A model generated the notes under the pieces. That model saw only the letters and a program-made list of their open reading frames with translations. It ran no database searches and was not told the DNA's origin. A DNA stretch of 10,537 nt from Candidatus Rokuibacteriota bacterium (lineage in GTDB: Bacteria; JAUVQV01), in the NCBI GenBank assembly GCA_030609125.1, contig JAUWCW010000042.1, forward strand, positions 1 to 10,537, read 5' to 3'. The position numbers and the translations under genes were made by a program. Shown here in pieces: positions 4,868 to 10,537 of the stretch (positions are counted from its first letter, which is position 1; every line of letters starts with the position of its first letter).

Positions 4868-6904
4868 GTGGCCGGGAAAAAGGAAAAATCCGCCTACGCT
4901 GAATTCGTCATCGAGGCCGAGGAACTCCTCGAGTCCATGGGCGACCGCCTCACGGCCCTGGAGAAGGATGCCGAGGAGGGGAACGTGGACCCCGGCATGG
5001 TGAACGACTTCTTCCGCTCCATGCACACCCTGAAGGGGCTCTCGGGCATGCTCGGCCTGAAGAACGTCTCCGATCTCTCCCACGGCCTCGAGAACCTCAT
5101 GGACATGCTCCGCATGGGCAAGATAGATTTTCGGCACGGGGCCATGGATGCGCTCTTCTCCGGCGTGGAGATCCTCAGCCGCCTCGTCGCCAGGGTGGGC
5201 GCCGCCGGATCGGAAGAGGGCATCGACATCAGCGCCGAGCTGCGCCGGATCCGCCAGGCCATGGAGGAGAAGGCCGAAGGCGACAGGGACGTCACCCTTG
5301 AAAACGTGGGGCTCGACCAGAGAATACTCGAGACTCTCACCGAGTACGAGGAGCACCGCCTCCTGGACAACCTGCGCCGGAACAACTCCCTCTACCGGGT
5401 CGAGGCCCACTTCCCCTTCGCCTCCTTCGACAGGGAGCTGCACGAGATTTCAGAGAAGCTTCGCTCCCAGGGGGAGATCATCTCTACCCTGCCCAGCTCC
5501 GACGAGTCGTCGCCGGAGACCATCAGCTTCGATCTTGTCGTCGGTTCGGCGAAGACACGGAAGCAGATCGCCAGGAGCCTGGGCAAGAGAAAGGGCGTGA
5601 CGCTCCATGCCGTCGAGTGCGGGGGCACGCCTCCTCCGGCCGCGGCTCCGGCGTCGAGGGAGCCGCCGGAAAGGGCGGCGGCGGAGGCGGGGTATGAGTC
5701 GATGACCCTCAAGAGTCTCAGCCAGACGGTGCGTGTCGACATACGCAAGCTCGACAACCTGATGAACATCGTGGGAGAGCTTGTCATAAACCGCACGAGC
5801 ATCTCCCAGATAAGCCAGGAACTCCTGGTTCTAAGGGGGTTCACCGGCCTGGCGGTGGATCTCAGCAAGGGCGCGAGGAACCTGGAGAGGAACCTGCGCC
5901 AGCTGCAGCAGGCGGTGATCGGGTCCAGAATGGTGCCCATCGGGCAGGTCTTCAGCCGCCTCAACCGCGTCGTCAGGAAGCTCTCCCAGGATTTCGGAAA
6001 GAAAGTGGAGCTCACCGTCCACGGGGAGGAAACGGAGCTCGACAAGCTGATGGTGGAGGACCTGGCCGACCCTCTTCTGCACCTGGTGCGGAATTCCTTC
6101 GACCACGGCCTCGAGGCGCCGGCGGAGAGAAAGAAGCTCGGGAAACCGGAAGTGGGCAGCATTGAGTTGAGGGCCGAGCAGAGAGGCAACCACATCATCA
6201 TCGAGATCGAAGACGACGGCCGCGGGATCGACGTGGAGAAGATACGAAAAATCGCCGTCGACAAGGGGCTCCTCGAGGAGGGCCATTCTGCGGACGAGCA
6301 GTCGGTCCTGAATTTCCTCTTCCTCCCCGCTTTTTCCACCAAGGAGAAGGCCAGCCAGATGTCCGGCAGGGGGGTGGGCCTTGACGTTGTCAAGACCAAC
6401 GTCGCCAGGCTGGGCGGTATGATCGACGTGGAGACGGAGCTCGGCGTGGGCACCCGCCTCACCATAACCCTGCCGATAACCCTGGCCATCATTCAGGCCC
6501 TGCTCGTGGAAGTGGGGGACGAGCACTTCGCCATCCCTCTCAACTCCATCCTCGAGAGCAACAGGATCTACAAGGGCCAGATCAAGACAGTGGAAAAAAG
6601 AGAGGTCATCCACCTGCGCGACAGGACCCTTCCCCTTCTGCGGCTGGCGGACATCTTCCGGATCGGCGGGAGCCGGGCCGCGAACTCGGACAAGCTCTAC
6701 GTGGTCGTTGTCGGGCTGGCGGAAAAGAGGCTCGGGCTCGTCGTGGACTCGCTCCAGGGGCAGCAGGAAGTCGTGATCAAGTCCCTGGGAGAAGTTTTTG
6801 AAGGTGTTACCGGCGTCGCCGGCGCCACCGAGCTCGGCGACAAGAAGGCGATCCTCGTGCTGGACGTGGGAGCGCTCATCGAAGAAGCTACTCATGGCAG
6901 TTGA
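4868..6904 (+). CDS. cheA: Chemotaxis-type histidine kinase CheA
   Basis: The 678-residue cytoplasmic kinase autophosphorylates and passes phosphate to response regulators. GTG 4868 is chosen because GGGAGAG (4854-4860) lies upstream and the HPt domain begins about ten residues in; extending the frame further would run into cheY. Domains in order: HPt P1 (about 9-135) with H53 in SMHTLKGLSG; a P2-like alpha/beta region (about 176-250); a Pro/Ala linker (253-275); P3 dimerisation helices (about 282-345); P4 ATPase with N-box HLVRNSFDHGLE (405-416), G1 EDDGRGID (448-455), F-box LPAFSTKEK (486-494) and G2 GRGVGLDVV (500-508); and a CheW-like P5 (about 540-672). All key catalytic residues appear intact. 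There is no C-terminal receiver, so it is not a hybrid CheA-CheY. It lies between cheY and cheW, its expected partners, but no receptor gene is in the window. Confidence 0.96.
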   Translation: MAGKKEKSAYAEFVIEAEELLESMGDRLTALEKDAEEGNVDPGMVNDFFRSMHTLKGLSGMLGLKNVSDLSHGLENLMDMLRMGKIDFRHGAMDALFSGVEILSRLVARVGAAGSEEGIDISAELRRIRQAMEEKAEGDRDVTLENVGLDQRILETLTEYEEHRLLDNLRRNNSLYRVEAHFPFASFDRELHEISEKLRSQGEIISTLPSSDESSPETISFDLVVGSAKTRKQIARSLGKRKGVTLHAVECGGTPPPAAAPASREPPERAAAEAGYESMTLKSLSQTVRVDIRKLDNLMNIVGELVINRTSISQISQELLVLRGFTGLAVDLSKGARNLERNLRQLQQAVIGSRMVPIGQVFSRLNRVVRKLSQDFGKKVELTVHGEETELDKLMVEDLADPLLHLVRNSFDHGLEAPAERKKLGKPEVGSIELRAEQRGNHIIIEIEDDGRGIDVEKIRKIAVDKGLLEEGHSADEQSVLNFLFLPAFSTKEKASQMSGRGVGLDVVKTNVARLGGMIDVETELGVGTRLTITLPITLAIIQALLVEVGDEHFAIPLNSILESNRIYKGQIKTVEKREVIHLRDRTLPLLRLADIFRIGGSRAANSDKLYVVVVGLAEKRLGLVVDSLQGQQEVVIKSLGEVFEGVTGVAGATELGDKKAILVLDVGALIEEATHGS

Positions 6905-6919
6905 TGACGGAGGTTGAAG

Positions 6920-7426
6920 ATGCCCCCAGGCGCGAAGAGCAATAAGGATAACGACCCGGAAGGACTGGATCGGGAAGAGGATCAGGCGTCCGCCGCCGAG
7001 GGACTTACGGAACTTCTCGGCTTCATGCTGGCCGACGAGGAGTACGCCCTCGACATTCTCGAGATCAAGGAGATCATACGGCTGCGGACGATCACCGCCG
7101 TTCCGCGCACGCCGGACTATCTCAAGGGAATCATCACGCTGCGGGGAGTGATCGTCCCCGTCTTCGACCTGCGGCGGCGGCTGGGGTTGGACGAGGCCGG
7201 GCACGGCCAGCACACGCGGATCGTCGTCGTCTACCGCGGCGATGAATTCGCGGGCATGATCGTCGACTCCATCACCCATGTGATGGAGGTCGGCGTGGAG
7301 GAGATCGAACCGCCGCCCCCTACCATCGGCACCGTGGAGGTCGAATTCATCAAGGGTGTGACCCGCTTCCAGGAGCGGCTCGTCATCCTGCTGAACCTGG
7401 CCCGCGTGCTGGATGTCAAGTCCTGA
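6920..7426 (+). CDS. cheW: CheW-like coupling protein
   Basis: The 168-residue cytoplasmic adaptor is expected to link CheA (through its P5 domain) to chemoreceptors. A charged, disordered-looking tail (residues 1-28) precedes one CheW/SH3-like domain (30-166). Family blocks are visible: EEYALDILEIKEIIR (40-54), ITAVPRTPDYLKGIITLRG (58-76), VIVPVFDLRRRLGL (77-90), AGMIVDSITHVMEV (111-124) and a C-terminal LVILLNLARVL (154-164). The conserved LRG...VPVFDL turn is intact. ATG 6920 is preferred because GGAGG (6909-6913) is 6 nt upstream; a TTG at 6914 would overlap the ribosome-binding site region. It follows cheA by 15 nt and precedes the zinc-ribbon gene by 12 nt, so co-translation in one operon is likely. 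The N-terminal tail is somewhat longer than in short CheW proteins. Confidence 0.95.
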   Translation: MPPGAKSNKDNDPEGLDREEDQASAAEGLTELLGFMLADEEYALDILEIKEIIRLRTITAVPRTPDYLKGIITLRGVIVPVFDLRRRLGLDEAGHGQHTRIVVVYRGDEFAGMIVDSITHVMEVGVEEIEPPPPTIGTVEVEFIKGVTRFQERLVILLNLARVLDVKS

Positions 7427-7438
7427 AGAGAACGGACG

Positions 7439-8452
7439 ATGAGCTCGGACAAACCCGGGACGAGAGTCGTCCGCTGCCCCAGCTGCGGGAGGTACTACAG
7501 GATCGCCTCCACGGCGGCCGTCACACCGGAAACGAGGCTGCGGTGCACGGGGTGCGGGCACGTCTTTCAGCTCACGCCCGGGGGGCTTCCCGCGCAGGAT
7601 GCCCCGACGGCGTACCGGGCCGCGCAGGCGGGGGCGGGGCCGCGCGTCCTCGTCGCTTCCGACGGGGGAGATCTGAGGGCCGTCGTGGAGGAGGTTCTGC
7701 TCAAGGGGGGATATTCGTACCGGTCGGTCGTGGGGGGTGACGAGGCGTGGAGGCAGATCGGCGAGTGGAGCCCGCAGGCGGCGGTTCTCGACGTGGGGCT
7801 GCCGGGCATGCCTGTTTTCGAAATCTGCGACAGGATCAGGCGGGACCCGACGCACGGGAAGCTGGGGATCGTTCTTCTGGCGTCGGTCTACCGGCACACG
7901 CGGTACAAGCGTTCCCCCACCAGCCTCTACGGTGCCGACGATTACATTGAAAAGCATCACCTCCGCGACTCCTTGACGGGAAAGATCGCGCGGCTCATCC
8001 CTGAAAAAAGCGCCGCTCCCCCCGGCGGAGCCGGCCTCTACCCGCCTCCGGTGCGTGAAGAGGCCATGATGGAGAAGGGGAACGCCACCGGCGCGGAGAA
8101 AGCGGCCGGGGAAGAGGAGACCCTTGTCCGGGAGGAGCAGTTCGGCTCCCGTGAGGCTGCGCGGGAGAGTGCGGACGACCTGAATGCGCCCCTGAAACGC
8201 TTTGCCAGGATCATCATGGCGGACATCGCGCTCTACAACCAGGAGCTGGTTGAGGAAGGCATAAGAATGGGCGGCCTGCGGCAGCTCCTGCAGAAGGAGA
8301 TCGCTGAAGGACGCCGTCTTTTCGAGACCAGGCTGAAGCCGGGATTCGAAGGGGGGGATGATCTCTACAACCGGGCGATCGAGGAGTTCGTCGGCAGGCA
8401 GGGAGTCCGCTTCGGAGGCCCGGGAGAGTCCGGAGGAGGAGGGAGCCGGTGA
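7439..8452 (+). CDS. MJ0042-type zinc-ribbon protein with degenerate receiver domain and conserved helical tail
   Basis: The 337-residue protein has three parts. Residues 11-45 form a zinc ribbon of MJ0042 style with Cys pairs C13/C16 (RCPSCGRYYRI) and C36/C39 (RCTGCGHVFQL). Residues 68-188 fold like a receiver: D118 (AVLDVGLPGM) is at the phosphoacceptor site and K172 is kept, but the first acidic-pocket residue is S74 rather than Asp (VLVASDGG). The usual Thr is replaced (LLASVY), and the Pro after the Lys is His (IEKHH). After a disordered Glu/Ala/Pro linker (190-245), residues 250-322 form a helical block with ARIIMADIALYNQELVEEG and EIAEGRRLFETRL. A similar block recurs, from memory, at the ends of other deltaproteobacterial zinc-ribbon proteins; its role is unknown to me. 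There is no signal peptide or membrane segment. Its place between cheW and a HEAT gene suggests an adaptor in the chemosensory complex. The ribosome-binding site is weak (GAAGAGAA). Confidence 0.8.
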   Translation: MSSDKPGTRVVRCPSCGRYYRIASTAAVTPETRLRCTGCGHVFQLTPGGLPAQDAPTAYRAAQAGAGPRVLVASDGGDLRAVVEEVLLKGGYSYRSVVGGDEAWRQIGEWSPQAAVLDVGLPGMPVFEICDRIRRDPTHGKLGIVLLASVYRHTRYKRSPTSLYGADDYIEKHHLRDSLTGKIARLIPEKSAAPPGGAGLYPPPVREEAMMEKGNATGAEKAAGEEETLVREEQFGSREAARESADDLNAPLKRFARIIMADIALYNQELVEEGIRMGGLRQLLQKEIAEGRRLFETRLKPGFEGGDDLYNRAIEEFVGRQGVRFGGPGESGGGGSR

Positions 8453-10485
8453 TGTCCTCGCAGGAAGAGATACGCCGTCAGCTTCAGGACGAGAACGAGG
8501 AGACCCGTCATTCGGCCGTGCAGGCCCTGGCGCCCCTTGGGGCGGAAGCCCTGCCTCTGCTCGCGGAGGCCCTCGGCGACCGCAGCTGGAGGGTCCGGAA
8601 GGCGGCGCTGGAGACTGTTGTCGCCATTCCCGGCAAGGAGACGATGGACATTCTGCTCGGCGGCATTCGCGACGAGGAGAGCGCGGGCCGCCGCAACACC
8701 TGCATGGAGGCCCTTATCCGGCTCGGTGACGAAGCGGTGCCTTTCCTTCCGGCGCTGCTGAAGGACGACGACGCGGACGTCAGAAAGTTCGGCGTCGATA
8801 TCCTCGGCAACATCGAAAGCGTCAAGGTTCTCTCCCCCCTTATGACGGCGCTGGACGACGGGGAAGACAACGTCGTCGCCGCCGCCGCCGAATACCTCGG
8901 AAAGAAAAGGCACCGGGAGGCGGTGCCGGCCCTTGTGGCCAGGGCCGGATCCGGAGATTTCTGGGTGAGGTTCAGCTGTCTGAAGGCCCTCGGGGAAATC
9001 GGGGACCCTTCGGCGGGGCCGGCGGTCCTGGAGATGGCGGGGGAGCAGGACCTGCGCAAGGTGTCCCTGGAAGCGCTGGGCCTCATGGGTGTCCCCGAGG
9101 CGGAGCCCTTCATTCTCGAAGGCCTCTTCTCCCGGGACAGGGGACTGCGCAAGGTCGCCGTCCTTGCCGCCGCGCGGCTGCGGCGGCATGTGCAGGAAAA
9201 GGGCGGAAGTTTCCGGTCCGTCCGGCAGAGCATCGGAAGCAACGCCACCGGGGAGCTCGTCGCCTACCTCACCGCACTGCTCCGCCACGACGATGCCGAG
9301 CTGAGAGGGGGCGCCATGATCGTGCTGGGAGCCGCTGCCGGCAAGGAAGCGGTGGGCCCGCTCCTGGAGGCTGTCCCCGGCGCCATGGAAGACGAGCAGT
9401 CTCTGATCATCGAGGTGCTGGCGGACCTGCCCGACGAAGATCTTCCCGGACTCTTTCCGAGGCTGCGCGACGAGCAGCCGACGGTTCGCAGGTCCGTCGC
9501 CCGGGTGCTGGGGCTGAGGGCGTGCAAGGGCGCGGTCCCGCACCTCGTGGGCCTCCTGGAAGACGAGGAGGGACACGTGAGGAGAGAAGCTTCCAGGGCC
9601 CTGGGCGAAACAGGCGACCAGCTGGCGGTGGCCCCTCTCGTTTCCCTTCTGAGCGACCCCTACCCGGATGTTCGCCAGGCCGTCGTGGAAGCGCTGGCAA
9701 AGCTCGGGCGGAGCGAGGAGGAACTGCGCCGGCTCGTCCTGAGCTTTCTCGAATCCCAGCTCGAATCCCGGGACCAGGACGTGGTCGCCAACGCCCTGAG
9801 GATCGTGGCCCGCCTGGGAGGGCGCAAGGTCATGGAGCGGCTCAAGTTCTCCCTGAAGGACGAGCGGAGCCAGGTCAGAAGGGCGGCCGTGGAGGCCCTG
9901 GGCGCCGTCGACAGCCCGGAAGCGCTGGACGTGCTCCGGCTGGCGCTGACCGACGAGGACGCCACGGTGAGGCGCGAGGCGATCCAGAGGGTCGGGCGGA
10001 GCAGGGGCCCCGATATTCTCCCCACCCTTCTGCCCATGCTCCGGGACGATGACCTCTGGGTCCGGGTGCGCGCCGTCCAGGCCGTGGCCGACCAGGCGAG
10101 CCCGGAGGCCTGCGAGGTGCTGCTTCGCACGGTGGAGCAGGAGGGCGCGGGCCCCGTCAAACTGGCCGCCATCAGGGCCCTGGGAGAGGTGAAGTTCCCC
10201 GGGGCGGTGGACGTCTTCCTCGCGCTGGCCGACTCCGGCGACAGGGAAACCCGGATGGCCTCCATCGAGGCCCTCGGGAAGGCGCAGGGGGAGGCGGCGG
10301 TGGAAAAGCTCCTCCGGTCCCTGGGAGACGAGGACTGGGGTCTGCGATCGGCGGCGGTGCGGGCGCTCCAGCCGTTCGCTGACAGGGAGAATGTGCGCTC
10401 CGCCCTGGAGGCGGTTGCCCGTGAGGACGCTGACACGCTGGTCAGAAAGACGGCCTCGGACCTGCTCGGCGGGGAATCGGGCTAG
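8452..10485 (+). CDS. HEAT-repeat (PBS-lyase type) solenoid protein
   Basis: The 677-residue protein is built almost entirely of HEAT-like repeats of about 30-32 residues. About 21 units can be lined up by the recurring pattern of a xAVxPLLxLL helix, a D-x-D turn, VRRAAVEALG and then GD or GP; clear examples are at 9541-9630, 9847-9939 and 9940-10032. A longer unit, with an insertion including VQEKGGSFRSVRQSIGSNAT, falls near residues 247-266. There is no signal peptide, membrane segment or enzyme motif. The PBS-lyase name refers only to the repeat family, and no bilin chemistry is implied. Such solenoids act as curved protein-binding scaffolds. ATG 8452 overlaps the upstream TGA by 1 nt (TGATG) and follows a strong GGAGGAGGAGGG (8432-8443); GTG 8449 is a less likely start. 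The coupling implies balanced expression with the zinc-ribbon protein. Its partner in the Che system is unknown. Confidence 0.9.
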   Translation: MSSQEEIRRQLQDENEETRHSAVQALAPLGAEALPLLAEALGDRSWRVRKAALETVVAIPGKETMDILLGGIRDEESAGRRNTCMEALIRLGDEAVPFLPALLKDDDADVRKFGVDILGNIESVKVLSPLMTALDDGEDNVVAAAAEYLGKKRHREAVPALVARAGSGDFWVRFSCLKALGEIGDPSAGPAVLEMAGEQDLRKVSLEALGLMGVPEAEPFILEGLFSRDRGLRKVAVLAAARLRRHVQEKGGSFRSVRQSIGSNATGELVAYLTALLRHDDAELRGGAMIVLGAAAGKEAVGPLLEAVPGAMEDEQSLIIEVLADLPDEDLPGLFPRLRDEQPTVRRSVARVLGLRACKGAVPHLVGLLEDEEGHVRREASRALGETGDQLAVAPLVSLLSDPYPDVRQAVVEALAKLGRSEEELRRLVLSFLESQLESRDQDVVANALRIVARLGGRKVMERLKFSLKDERSQVRRAAVEALGAVDSPEALDVLRLALTDEDATVRREAIQRVGRSRGPDILPTLLPMLRDDDLWVRVRAVQAVADQASPEACEVLLRTVEQEGAGPVKLAAIRALGEVKFPGAVDVFLALADSGDRETRMASIEALGKAQGEAAVEKLLRSLGDEDWGLRSAAVRALQPFADRENVRSALEAVAREDADTLVRKTASDLLGGESG

Positions 10486-10493
10486 GGTTCCAG

Positions 10494-10537
10494 GTGTTTT
10501 CTCCCAACGAATGCGCCGTCAAGCTCAAGCCGGAAGA
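10494..10537 (+). CDS. Start of a further operon gene, possibly a CheR-like methyltransferase (3' end outside window)
   Basis: A frame opens at GTG 10494, 8 nt after the HEAT-gene stop, and runs off the edge with no stop: (V/M)FSPNECAVKLKPE. Only 14 complete codons are visible. The KLKPE(E) ending resembles the start of many CheR proteins, where a short tail leads into a peEFxxLrdlI helix, and cheR is the gene most expected here in a che operon. There is only a weak AGGG-like ribosome-binding site. The call rests on context and a very short match. Confidence 0.35.
   Translation, partial: MFSPNECAVKLKPE

Noticed and set aside
5831-7960. Minus-strand open frame of 709 codons across cheA, cheW and the zinc-ribbon gene
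   Set aside because: It runs antisense through three recognisable genes and their junctions, which is typical of high-GC shadow frames. Its product shows no domain.
1-10537. CRISPR arrays, tRNA/rRNA genes, insertion sequences, integrases or prophage genes
   Set aside because: No direct-repeat/spacer pattern, tRNA cloverleaf, transposase or integrase motif was seen. The window is almost fully accounted for by the listed genes.

Overview
The window is GC-rich (about two thirds G+C by eye), densely coding and all on the + strand. It reads like a deltaproteobacterium (Desulfobacterota/Desulfuromonadia, Geobacter-like). The reasons are the combination of PATAN/DUF4388-type response regulators, an MJ0042-type zinc-ribbon response regulator and HEAT-repeat proteins with a chemosensory operon, next to a porin and an FG-GAP/VCBS-type protein. 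This placement is inferred from gene content and style, not from a database search.

Layout. (1) Bases 1-819 hold the 3' part of a gene for a VCBS/FG-GAP-like beta-propeller protein. (2) Bases 820-1113 are a 294-nt leader region with a candidate promoter, a full-length Shine-Dalgarno-like sequence far upstream of any long gene, and a hairpin. (3) Bases 1114-2487 encode a secreted outer-membrane porin-like beta-barrel, closed by a very strong intrinsic terminator (2510-2545). (4) Bases 2546-2640 hold nested palindromic, REP-like intergenic DNA. (5) A well-formed sigma70-type promoter (2658-2686) starts a chemosensory operon that runs off the right edge. Its genes are a PATAN-REC-GAF-like regulator, cheY, cheA, cheW, a zinc-ribbon/degenerate-receiver protein, a HEAT-repeat protein of about 21 units, and the first 14 codons of a further gene, possibly cheR. 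Gaps are 26, 40, 15 and 12 nt, then a 1-nt overlap, then 8 nt.

How the genes may work together. CheA has one HPt histidine (H53) and a complete kinase core. CheW would couple it to receptors, none of which is encoded here. Three receiver domains sit in the operon: two look phosphorylatable (PATAN-REC D255, CheY D54) and one has a degraded active site (zinc-ribbon protein, D118 kept). No flagellar gene and no methyl-accepting protein is visible. The output could therefore be flagellar, pilus-based or an alternative cellular function; the sequence does not decide this. The most unusual parts are the two accessory proteins between cheW and the putative cheR: the zinc-ribbon/pseudo-receiver/helical protein and the HEAT solenoid. 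Both lack signal peptides, so they are probably cytoplasmic scaffold or adaptor components.
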